Translations under genes and position numbers: made by a program | The notes under the pieces: generated by a model | Database searches by the model: none | The model's input: the letters and a program-made list of their open reading frames with translations, nothing else | What the model was told of the DNA's origin: nothing | DNA from: Dichetophora obliterata | Lineage: Eukaryota; Arthropoda; Insecta; Diptera; Sciomyzidae | Length of the DNA: 64,000 bases | Direction of reading: 5' to 3' | Assembly (NCBI GenBank): GCA_963920525.1 | Contig: OY986439.1 | Span: 214,819,000-214,882,999, forward strand | Shown: positions 46,144 through 56,399 of the stretch, one piece after another | Numbering within the stretch: the stretch's first letter is position 1 | How the letters are laid out: every line of letters begins with the position of its first letter

Positions 46144-46154
46144 GGTTATGGGCC
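46144..46154 (+). promoter_or_regulatory. Primer-binding site complementary to initiator-Met tRNA anticodon region
   Basis: GGTTATGGGCC directly follows the LTR. It is complementary to GGCCCAUAACC in the anticodon arm of eukaryotic initiator tRNA-Met, which is how copia primes minus-strand synthesis (with an internal tRNA fragment rather than the 3' end). Confidence 0.85.
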
Positions 46155-46251
46155 TTCTCACGTTATAGAGGCAGCATTATAATTGTGAATTTTTTTCCAA
46201 GGATTTTACGGAAAATATATCGACGGTTAAATTAACAATAATTGTAAAAGG

Positions 46252-46968
46252 ATGTCATCATCAAACATGCAGATTAAAAAACTGCGTGGCAGCGAAAATT
46301 TCGAAGATTGGAAATTTTCCGTGGAAACATATTTCCAAATGAAAAGCCTATGGAAGACAATCGAAGGATCTGAGGAAAACCACGAAAAACTCATTCAATC
46401 TAAATCGGAGCTTATTCTGGAGACGGTTTATCCTCATATTCGACACTGCAAAAGCGCAAAAGAAATATGGGATAGCCTCGTTAAAATATTTCAAGATTTG
46501 GGGCTTGTGCGCAGAGTTGGACTTATCCAAAAATTTTGCTCAGCAAAATTAAAAAACTTTCAAACAGTTGAAGATTACGTCAACGAAATTTTAAATACTG
46601 CATACAAACTAAGAGCAGCTTTTTTGAATGTCGACGAGGAATGGACAGGATCAATGCTGCTTGCTGGTCTTCCCGATGATTACAAGCCAATGATCATGGG
46701 AATTCAAAGTTCTGGCATCAAGATTACTGGTGATGCTATCAAACTAAAACTACTCCAAGACGTCCAAATTGAAAGCAACGGTAACGATGTAGCTTTCACA
46801 GGACAAAAAGTCAAATCGAAGAAGAGCAAGCAATTCAAAGGACCTAAATGTTACAATTGCATCGAGTTTGGGCATATATCTAAAAATTGTCCAAAGAAAA
46901 GCAAGAAACTACAAGCAAAAGAAAACAGCTATGTTTGGGTCATTTTCCGCAAGATCAATGGATGCTAA
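46252..46968 (+). pseudogene. copia-type gag (nucleocapsid region intact)
   Basis: A 238-codon frame from ATG 46252. Residues about 1-140 form the copia-type gag domain (LRGSENFEDWKFSVETYFQ near the start; EIWDSLVKIFQ; LLAGLPDDYKPM). A single CCHC zinc knuckle CYNCIEFGHISKNC (C-x2-C-x4-H-x4-C) lies at about residues 200-213. The frame then runs out of register with protease and stops at 46968. In copia, gag and pol share one long frame, so the register change near 46930 is either a mutation or a frameshift signal. Confidence 0.9.
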
Positions 46969-49900
46969 GGACTGGTACTTCGACTCGGGAGCATCGGCGC
47001 ATATGTGTTCCAGCGAAGGATACTTCAAAGCAACGACTCAACCAAAGGATGCAGAGGTTATCGTAGCAAACAGTTCTAAAATGCGTGTAGAAGGCATTGG
47101 CAAAGTTGAACTAGCTGTGCAGACAGAAAAATCCCGTGAAGAAAACGTGACTTTCTTAGATGTGCTTCACGTACCAGATTTGTGCATCAATTTGCTTTCG
47201 GTGTCACGAATAGTCAACAGTGGTCATGAGGTTAGATTTAACAATGCAGGCTGCACAGTTATCAACGGAGATGGCAGAGTTGTTGCTACAGGGGTGCTAG
47301 TAAATGATATGTTCAAACTAAATCTTGCTCGAGATGAAAGTGCATACCTTTCGCAAGAAAATAAAGTAGATTACGATATATGGCATAAGCGCATCGGTCA
47401 TGCAAGTTGTGATAATATACAAAAAATGGTTTCGGGTGTCGTAAATGGCATTTCATGCAGAATGAAAAAGGAGAACTGCATCACTTGCCTCAAAGGAAAA
47501 ATGGTCAGAAAACCTTTCAAAGACGTTGGTACAAGAGTCGGTGGCATATTGGACTTGGTGCATTCAGATCTCTGTGGCCCAATGGAACAAGTATCGATTG
47601 GAGGTTCTCGTTATATGTTGCTGTTCATAGACGATTTTTCCCGAAAGGTATTTGCATACTTCATAAAAGGCAAGCTGAGGTTGCGGAAAAGTTCAACGAG
47701 TTTAAGAATTTCGCTGAAAATCAAACTGGCAAGAGAATCAAAGCACTAAGGAGTAATAACGGATCAGAGTATTGTAACTGGAAGATGAAAAAAATACTTT
47801 CAAGCAGTGGAATCAAGCATCAAACGACGGTACCATACACTCCCCAACAAAATGGTGTCTCGGAGCGTATGAATAGGACGATTGTAGAAAAAGCACGATG
47901 TTTACTCATAGAAGCAGGCTTAAAGAAGATATTCTGGGCAGAAACAGCAAATACATCAGTGTACTTAGTGAATCGTACACCATGCCAAGCACCGGAAAAT
48001 ATTACTCCTGAAGAAGCTTGGTCTGGAAAAAAGCCCAGTATTCAAGCATCTCAAAGTTTTTGGATGTAAAGCCATGATTCATGTCCCTAAGGAGAAGAGG
48101 CTGAAATTAGACGCAAAGGGCAAGGGTGACAGTAGGATACTGTGCTCACTCGAAATCATATCGGTTTTACGACTCACTCAAGAAGAATGTGGTCACAAGT
48201 AGAGATGCTGTATTTTTTGAAAGCAAGTACTCCAATGACTCAACAGACTTCGATAGTTCTTACTACAATATTTTTCTCCGATGCGATTCAGTGGGGGAAA
48301 ATAGTGATAACTCAACAGAAAGTGGATCAAATAGTGATGAACACTTCCCAGTGGAGAAGGAATTGTCAACAAGTGAAGAAAATTTCTACTCAGGAGACGA
48401 ATTTTGCGTAGCAGATGAATGTACTGATGTTGGAATCGCATCCGAAAAAGAGCTAAGAATATCATCAAGGCCAAAGAAACCTGTTGTGAGAGATGGTTTC
48501 TTGTCCTACATTGCATTAGATTAAGATCCAAAAACAGTCCAAGAAGCAATGGCTAGTAAAAAAAAAAATAGTGAGTGGAAGGCAGCCATGGAAGAGGAGT
48601 TCAATGCACTTGAAGAAAATAATACATGGGAACTCGTAGACTTGCCGAAAGGAAAGAAGAAACGGGACGCAGAAGGTAACGTTGAAAGGTACAAGGCAAG
48701 GCTTGTTGTCAAAGGGTACTCACAACGCTATGGGGTCGACTACGAAGAGACGTTCTCACCAGTTGTGCGATACGGCTCAATACGGTTGCTTCTGTCTGGC
48801 AGTAAGGTTTGATCTCGACATAGATCAAATGGACGTGGTGACAGCTTTCTTGCAGAGTGAACTAGAAGAAGAAATATATGTGAGGGTTCCTGATGGATTT
48901 GTTGCAGACAAAGATAAAGTTTGTCTTTTAAAGAAATCTTTTTATGGTCTAAAGCAAGCAAGCAAGCAGAATTTGGAACAAAACGCTTGACAAAACCTTA
49001 AAGTCGATGGGACTGACACAATCAAGAACTGATCCATGCACTTACTTCAAATTGAAAGACGAAGAAATAACTTACGTGGCCATCTATGTGGACGATATTC
49101 TGATTTTTACCAACAACCAAAGCAACAAGAAGAAGCTAAAAGGGGACTTGACAAAAAACTTCAAAATGAAAGATATTGGCGAAGCAAAATATGTGCTTCA
49201 AGTCTTCATATGGAGTTCAAGTCACGCGAGACCGAAAACAATTAAAATTATGGATCGACCAGGAGCGCTACATCAAGGATGTTCTGAAAAATTTAGTATG
49301 GACGATTCAAATGCAGTGTCTACACCTTTGGATATAAATCAAAAACTTTCGAAAGAGTTGTGTCCAAAAAGCGATTACGAGAAGGAATATATGGAAAATA
49401 TTCCATATCAAGAACTGGTTGGAAGCATAATGTATGCGGCTCAAATAAGTAGACCTGACTTATCTTTTGCAGTGGGGGTGTTATCAAGATTCAACAACAA
49501 CCCTGGGAAAGCCCATGAAAGCCCAGCAGCTACAAGCTTGAGTTTAAGCACGATTTTCATGGTCATTTGGAAGGCTTTTCTGACGCAGATTGGACTAGCG
49601 ACATAGATGAAAGAAAATCAACAACTGGTTACGTCTTCAAGTTTCAGGGTGGAAGTGTTTCATGGAATTCAAGAAAAAAACCCACAGTTTCACTCTCAAC
49701 TACTGAAGTAGAGTACATGGCACTGGAAGCTTCATCACAAGAAGCACTCTGGGTGAAGTCACTGTTAGCAGAGTTGTTCGAGTCTAAGCAATATTTGATT
49801 TTACACTGCGATAACAAAAGCGCAATTAACTTGTTGCAAAATAATACCTACCATGCTCGTTCTAAACATATCGACATTAGGCATCATTTCCTGCGAGATC

Positions 49901-50061
49901 TAATTAATGAAAAGAAGTTGCAAATAGAATACCTACGGACTGAGGATATGGTTGCTGATATAATGACGATGGGATTACCTACTCAAAAACATACCCATTG
50001 CTGTAATTTAATGGGGTTGACAGAACTTAAATCTAGTGGGGGTGTTGAAGATAAGATTTAA
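46868..50061 (+). pseudogene. copia-type pol: protease, integrase, RT, RNase H, with multiple frameshifts
   Basis: Order: aspartic protease (DSGASAHM, about 46982), GAG-pre-integrase (IWHKRIGHAS and CITCLKGK), integrase (HSDLCGP about 47565; second catalytic block reads RSNNGSEY about 47750, where RSDNGxEY is expected, so the Asp is Asn; NGVSERMNRT about 47860), linker to about 48524, RT (finger block [42 protein letters not shown] about 49090) and RNase H (SDADWTSD, STTEVEYMALEA, HCDNKSA, final VADIMT). Register changes lie near 46930, 47675, 48040, 48125, 48790, 48975 and 49540, and a stop at 48522. The enzyme cannot be made as one polyprotein. Confidence 0.9.
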
Positions 50062-50180
50062 TATACTGTAACTCTTTCTACTTTGCATTTATTTATCTAG
50101 ATATTGACATCTGCGTATGTATTGTTTTTTGAGTTTTCTGGAAATAAATTTTCATTCAATCACCGAATCACAAAATATCA
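50043..50180 (+). repeat. 3' LTR, 138 bp
   Basis: Matches the 5' LTR except for a 4-bp gap (gttt) and about four substitutions. It is preceded by GTGGGGG, the plus-strand primer tract. Confidence 0.92.
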
Positions 50181-52354
50181 ACAACACTGATTAATTTATA
50201 TCGTACTTTCGATTGTCGATCAGAAGTGCGATTGCTGATGGTGTTATTCTTTATTAGCCGTTACGTCAAAGCAAAACATGTTCGAAAAGTTAAACTCTTC
50301 ATTGGTAACAAAATCGTTGGCATTGTCGTAGTACTGCAAATTTAAAAATTGAATGCGAAACGTTTTTCCTTCTAACGAAATTAATGATATAAGTTCGAAA
50401 TTATATCTGCGGCGTTTTATAATAACATCTTAATTCAGTCGTTATATGAAGGGGTGTTTTGTTTTTCTGCCATAACTTGTTTAAAGTCATGCTAGAAGCT
50501 CCAGATTTTGTGTGTTTATAGTGCTATGCGTGGAACACAGCTACAACAAGAACTCATTTTTGCTTTAAGTCGACAAAAGCTTTAATTACGTATCGGCACA
50601 GATATAAAAAAAATTCTTTACAGAATTTCGTATTTGAAAATATCAATTAAAAAATTTCAACTTTAAAAATAGCTATACTTTTCATATTCAGTAGATTAAA
50701 GGCTTCATCTCTAAATTTTTATTATACAATGAAGTGGTAATTAAATCAATGAAGAGGTAATCTCTAAAGATACATTCATCTCAAAGAAGAGATATCGTGT
50801 TCCTTAATTATTCAAGCCAATAGAATTTGAGCTCCAAATGTTTGAAAAGTTAGACACTTTCGAAGATTTCTATTCTACTTCAAATATTTTTTGGTATTAA
50901 GGGTTTATTTGTCATCAAATTTTTAGGACCTTAATAATTGGTCTTACAATTCAATGACTGTATTTTGCGTTAATTTTAAAAACGCTTAATAATAATATGA
51001 TTTTCCCTACGACAACGAAGACAACGAAACGGCGAAATCCAGAGTGCTGCAATTTATTTTATGGCAATATCTGTTAATTTTTTCTCACTGTTTCTACCAA
51101 AATTCTTAAGTGTTAAACTTCATGTTTGATGTTTAATATTGTCCTTGATGAACTCCGGCGAAGTTCGAAATATTGGACGCAATAAAGCCAAGACTAAATA
51201 ACAATTATAAGACTGTTTTTTTAGTCAAAAATTGACATTGAGCCCGAATTAAACTCAACACCAAATTTCAACAGATTACATTCAAAACATACAGAGATAC
51301 GGCCTCTGACTAGATTATAAATACTTTTCAATATTTGCAAGACTGAAAATTAAACTCTTCAACTTTTAAGTGTTGCAATTGATTGATATCTTCAAATAAA
51401 ACTTTAGCTAAACTCTAAATGATCCAAATTATTTTCCATAAATTTAAAGATAAAATCTTTCCATGCAATTTTAGATAAATAAATAAAATAGTTCATTCGA
51501 CGTTGTATTATTTGCATTATATACAACAAACATTTATAATGTCTCATTTTCTTATGTAATACAATTTACAACAACTTCTTTTCTTTTCAATGAAAATTAC
51601 ATAGTTTTCAAAAACATTTTTGTTTTATTCTTAAAATAAATAAGGTTTGAGAACTTTAACTTCTTAGTTTACTTTAATTTTTTTCAAGTACAATTATATG
51701 TTATTTTGTCAAACAGCATTACTTTTGTTTTTGTGGTGAGTTCAAAATTAAATACATGATGAATTAATAGTGGTTAAATACAGCATTTAAATGAAGTTGC
51801 AGTGTTTTAAAGCAATAATATAACTGCAGAAAATGTTTACTTTAAGTGAAAGAGCGATAGAGAGAAAGAGTGAAAGAAAGAGAAAATATAAAAAATAGCC
51901 AGCACATTTTAAGCTTAACAAATACTGTACACATCACTGTATCATAAGTTTTGCAGATATTTTTCATTAAATTTGAAAGTGAGTAAGCATTTCATTGAAG
52001 AATATTCCTGTTTTTATATACTTTTGTTATTTATCGTGTTCTTGTTGTTATTATTGCTTGTTTTAAATATGCTGTACATACTTAGATTTTAAGGTGTTTA
52101 ATTCTAACTATTTAAATTTAAATTAAATTAAAAGTTAAAACATAAAATATAAGCGCGTTTAAATGAATAGGAGTTGCTTTACTTTTCACTTTGTTATTCC
52201 GTTACTGTTGCTGTTGTTGTTGTTTTTGTTGGAAATTGTATAAGCAAACATTTGTCACTTTCTTTCTTAATTTGTTTTTATTAATTTTTGGTGTAAGAAT
52301 CTTTTCGATTTTATTTTCTTATAACGCTCTAATTTTTTTTTCGCCCCCGACTCT
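50181..52354. other. Non-coding stretch downstream of citrate synthase
   Basis: AT-rich, no ORF with a domain. 50440-50600 is a dispersed repeat with an inverted partner at 53830-53980. A GA-rich run lies at 51845-51885. The part nearest 52354 should be the kdn 3' UTR (minus strand); AATAAA on that strand at 52315-52310, 40 bp past the stop, is a possible polyadenylation signal but other copies exist further on. Confidence 0.4.
50440..50600. repeat. Dispersed repeat, inverted partner at 53830-53980
   Basis: Shares gtttataRWGCTATRTGCGTG followed by gaacaca, ctagaarctcca and taagtcgac with the reverse complement of 53830-53980. The pair brackets the three kdn exons. Confidence 0.65.
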
Positions 52355-53678
52355 TTACTTCATCACTCTCTTCATTAGCAAATCTGTGGATAACGACTTA
52401 GGGCGTTCAATAGGCAGACCCAGAGCACGATCCCAGACAAGTCCAGCCAAGACACCGAGTGCGCGTGACACTCCAAACAAAACGGTGTAGTAGTTCATCT
52501 CCTTCATGCCGTAGTATTGAAGCAGCACACCAGAATGAGCATCTACATTGGGCCAGGGGTTCTTGACCTTGCCAGTTTCGGTAAGAATATCAGGCACAAC
52601 CTTGTAGATTTTGGAGACTAGCTGGAAGAGTTCATCGTTGGGAAGGTGCTTCTTGGCGAACTCGCGCTGGCAGGTATAACGTGGATCAGTCTTGCGCAGC
52701 ACAGCATGACCGTAGCCGGGCACGACCTAATAAAAAAAAGCACAAATTTTAAATATGATTTAGTATATTTTAAGTATTTTCGCTTTTTACCTGTCCGGAT
52801 TTAAGTGTCTTCCAGACATAGTCACGCAATTGTTCCTCTGTGGGCGATTTGCCAACATCCTTCTGCAGTTTCAGCAGCCACACCAAGACCTCCTGGTTGG
52901 CCAAGCCGTGGAGTGGACCAGCCAAACCATTCATGCCAGCCGCAAACGATAGATAAGGATCGCTCAAAGCCGAACCAACCAAATGCACTGTGTGGGCAGA
53001 CACGTTACCGCCCTCGTGATCACTGTGAATGGTTAAATAGAGACGCATCAGCTCTGTGAATTTGGGATCGTCGTAACCCAACATCTTGACAAAGTTAGCG
53101 GACCAATCCAAATTGGGGTCAATGGATTTGGATCCCTTGCCGCCGCGATATGTATTGCAGTAGATGGTGGCTGCAATAACGGGCAGCTTGGCAATCAAAT
53201 CGATACTGTCCTCATAGACGTATTCCCAGTACTGGGCTTTCTTGACACCCTGTGAAAATATAGATTAAAAAAAAAGCAAAATCATTAATTTGTAACGCAT
53301 TTCTTTTATGTGCCAAACCTGTGAGTAGGCCTTGGCGAATTTGCTGTCATGATTCAAGGCGGTAACGGCGCAGGACAATTGAGACATGGGATGTAGGGAG
53401 GTTGGCATGTTGTTCAACATGCTGACAACATGTTGTGGCAGTGCAGCACGTGTAGCCCATTCACGAGATAGCTCATCGACTTGTGCCTGAGTTGGTATCT
53501 CACCAGTCAACAGCAACCAGAAGAGACCCTCCGGTAGAGGTTCAGCGCCACCCTTAGCCTTGGGCAATAATCTTTGACAATCCTCAATGGTATGGCCACG
53601 GAAACGAATACCCTCATCGGCGTCCAAGACGGAAGTTTCACAGACTAGACCCATGATGCCACGCATACCGCCATACAT
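52355..53678 (-). CDS. kdn: Citrate synthase, mitochondrial; last three coding exons (5' end missing)
   Basis: Exons, in transcript order: 53678-53319 (120 codons), 53249-52791 (153 codons), 52726-52355 (123 codons plus TAA). All junctions are phase 0 with AG acceptors and GT donors; introns are 69 and 64 bp. The 396 residues match animal citrate synthase from [19 protein letters not shown] to the C-terminus (usual length about 464). Catalytic residues are present: His in [13 protein letters not shown], His in [16 protein letters not shown] (with the substrate-binding Arg) and Asp in [16 protein letters not shown]. The enzyme joins acetyl-CoA and oxaloacetate to citrate in the mitochondrial matrix. 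The exon carrying the targeting peptide and about 65-70 residues is not visible up to 64000, so the upstream intron is probably over 10 kb. The Drosophila orthologue is knockdown (kdn). Confidence 0.97.
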
Positions 53679-54246
53679 CTTTAAAAGGAAGAGATGATGG
53701 TGTGATATTAGTAAAAACTAAAAAATTCTATGGCTTTAAAATGAGAAAGCCCTAATTAATGCATTAATTTCTTTATTAATTTCTCTTGTTAAGCTTAGCA
53801 GAATAATTCTGTGTTCATAAGCAATAATCGCTTAAGTCGACAAAGTTGCTTAACTGAGTTATGGATATAGATGTGTTCCACGCATATAGCTTTATAAACG
53901 CACTAAATATGGAGTTTCTAGCCTGACCCTAGTCAAAGTTATGACACAAAAACAAAATACTCTCTCATATAACTTATATGACGATTGAAAACTTTGAAGC
54001 AAGATTTCCCGAAACTTTGAAATCAGACTTTTGTCGCTTATCGACACAGAATTAATGACAGAAAATAGACTTTTTTATGTTGTTACCAAGTGTTGTTAAA
54101 AAATGCTTGATATAATAAAATTAATTCACATTAAAATTAAAAGACAAAAAAAAATACCCTCTAATAATAATAATCAAAGTGCATCGCAATCAATAATTGT
54201 TTGCAAACTTCACATATAAATGTATATTTATATACAGTTATATATA
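53679..54246. other. kdn upstream intron, first part
   Basis: Begins with the splice acceptor (minus strand ...ccttttaaag). 53830-53980 is the inverted partner of 50440-50600. The rest is AT-rich with nothing recognisable. Confidence 0.5.
53830..53980. repeat. Dispersed repeat, inverted partner at 50440-50600
   Basis: ttaagtcgacaaagttg, gtgttccacgcatatagc and gagtttctagcctgac mirror the 50.5 kb segment. Confidence 0.65.
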
Positions 54247-54248
54247 TA

Positions 54249-55103
54249 CAGTCATGTGAAAATAAATAGGGACACCTGTATTTTTATATTTAAAGCTGCA
54301 TTAATTACATACAAGGTGCAACAGATATAGCATTAATTCTCTTGGGTGGTAGTTCTTCTTGATAAGGCGATTATAAAACTTTATGGAGTTTCCTCCCATA
54401 TGGTAAAACTTTCAAGATACAGGGTGTTTTACGGTTTTGGTACGTGTTTAGTATTATTGATCTAGAATCTAAACTACTCACCATAAAATAAAAAATAATT
54501 TTTTGTATTTTAGAAAAAATATCAGCTTTTCCATTTATATACACTCTACTTTCGTATCATGTGCTGTAGCGGAGCTAAAATTTTGAGATTATCCAACGAA
54601 ATATCAACAAATTTTGTATCTTTTGTTTTAGCGAAGCTGTTATCGTCAAAATTTAAAATCTCTGTTTTTCATGTTAAAATACACTTAATCAACAGTTCTT
54701 TTCTAAATTCTAACTTTGGATGATAACAGCTCCGCTAAAAGAAAAGATACAAAATTTGGATAATCTCAAAATTTTAGCTCCGCTACAGCACATGATAGGA
54801 AAGTAGAGTATATATAAATGGAAAAGCTGATATTTTCTCTAAAATACAAAATTTTATTTTTTATTTTATGGTGAGTAGTATAGATTCTATATCAATAATA
54901 CTAAACACGTAACAAAACCGTAAAACACCCTGTATCTTGAAAGTTTTACAATGTGGGAGGAAACTCCATAAAGTTTTATACTCGCCTTATCAAGAAGAAC
55001 CACCAGCAGTGGGAATTAATGCTATATCTGGTGCACCTTGTATATAATTCATGCAGCTTCCAATATAAATATATAGGTGTCCCTATTTATTTTCACATGA
55101 CTG
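54249..55103. mobile_element. Palindromic Tc1/mariner-type MITE, 855 bp
   Basis: Starts CAGTCATGTGAAAATAAATA (then gggacacctgta) and ends with its reverse complement, flanked by TA on both sides (54247-54248, 55104-55105). The two arms are nearly perfect inverted copies over about 400 bp (for example gtgctgtagcggagctaaaa / ttttagctccgctacagcac), meeting near 54680. No transposase. The element sits in the kdn upstream intron. A related right end lies at 1890-2041. Confidence 0.9.
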
Positions 55104-55582
55104 TATGTATAATTTCTATATTGTTCTGAAAAAAAATAAAATTATGGAGGAAAACTGCTATAAATTGTATAACCGCCCAAAGTAAGAAAAAATAAATCCA
55201 CAACAAGAAAAAAAGAAGCAAATCACACAATACAGATTATTTAATAGCTGGCATGCAGCCATTTCGTCACAGCGGCCACATCAAGGGGACTTTTTAGTAT
55301 ATATTTTCAAACTCGAATGTTTGCATGCATTTAGTTTTAAGAACACAAATGTATAAAAATAATTGTGGTAGATGATTTTTTTTTTTTTGAGGATTTTAAG
55401 AAATATGGAATTTGGTAAAAAAACTGAGTTCAAATATACTGTGCATGAGTCAGTTTATACGAGCTGGGGACTAAGTAGGTAAGCATTAACCGTTTTTTAA
55501 ATCCTTCGGCCACTGTTCGATAAATTTAAGATTAAAGGTCAGTACATATTGATGCAGTTCTGTTAGAAATTTTTTTTGAAAT
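55104..55582. other. AT-rich intronic stretch
   Basis: Nothing recognisable. Confidence 0.5.
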
Positions 55583-55884
55583 GAACACTTCTTTAGGCGC
55601 GTTGAACGATTTTTGGTAGAGATTAAATCATTGGATTGCGTCATCATAGCAGCGAGAAGCTTTCGTCATCATAACAGCGAGTATTAGTATTTATAAAGTC
55701 TTTGGATGAATCCTTACAGACTAAAACAATGTTACTTAAAGTATATGATACTTAAATAACTTAAAGTAAAAAGTTAATGTAACAGTCCTAACAATTCAGA
55801 TTTAAAATTAGCTTCGCTTATGCAAAAATTTATAGAACTATCTTTATATAAATTATTTAACTAATTATTGAACTCATAAATTAT

Positions 55885-56190
55885 TGTCAAATGAGCGCAA
55901 AGATCTAGATGGTATATTAAAGCCTATTAACTCAAGAAGCTTTGGACAATCAATATTACTATTAATGATTTTAAAAATAAACATTACATAGCCTGAACAG
56001 AATCAAAAATCGTTGCGGCCGTCGATTTGTTGTTGTTGAGAATACATGCAAAAAGTAGAAAAAACCGCAGCTCGTTTTCCGCAACGATAAATCGCAGAGT
56101 TAGAATCTATTCTATTTCAATCGTCGGTCGCAACGATTTTTGATTCTGTTCAGGCTCATACTTTGTATCAGCCGCCTCGTTTCAAGACTT
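55885..56190 (-). pseudogene. Non-LTR RT C-terminal fragment, same family as 24244-24942
   Basis: Reading leftward: LESLETRRLIQSM, then (after the MITE at 55990-56156) a short degenerate stretch and NIDCPKLLELIGFNIPSRSL. The 24 kb copy has NIDCPALLELINFNVPSRSL at the same place. The fragment is inside the E2 outer arm, so it is younger than that arm. Confidence 0.7.
55990..56156. mobile_element. 167-bp MITE inserted in the RT fragment
   Basis: AGCCTGAACAGAATCAAAAA-TCGTTGCGGCCG at left is mirrored at right; flanks are CAT on both sides. It separates two parts of the non-LTR fragment that read through when it is ignored. Confidence 0.75.
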
Positions 56191-56399
56191 TCCAAACTTA
56201 TTAACATGCAACGAGATATGAGTAGCTTTCGTCATCAATACAGGCGAGAGTAGCTTTTTAAATTACGCTCTTGGATCTTGACTACCAGGCGTTCAGCAAA
56301 TGTAGCAAGCAATCATCAATAAGTTTATCTGTTGATGAATTGGGTTTTCCCCTCCCTTTGCTCCGTGCCCACACAATGAATGTTTTTTCAATCTACTTG

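Larger units (their letters stand above)
46002..50180 (+). mobile_element. Ty1/copia-type LTR retrotransposon, non-functional
   Basis: Two direct LTRs (142 and 138 bp), a primer-binding site directly after the 5' LTR, a G-rich tract (50036-50042) directly before the 3' LTR, and gag, protease, integrase, RT and RNase H in copia order. Flanks ATAAC and ACAAC may be a 5-bp target duplication with one mismatch. The LTRs differ by about four substitutions and one 4-bp gap, so insertion is not very old, yet the coding region has at least five frame changes. Insertion point is the end of a MITE (45791-46001). Confidence 0.95.

Noticed and set aside
46348..48961. Minus-strand frames across the copia-type element
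   Set aside because: They are shadows of gag, integrase and RT read on the other strand.
53679..56000. A short 5' exon of citrate synthase close to the others
   Set aside because: I looked on the minus strand for the segment before MYGGMRG (a TVDM-like end with a GT donor) and for a targeting peptide and did not find a convincing match; small exons could still be missed by eye.
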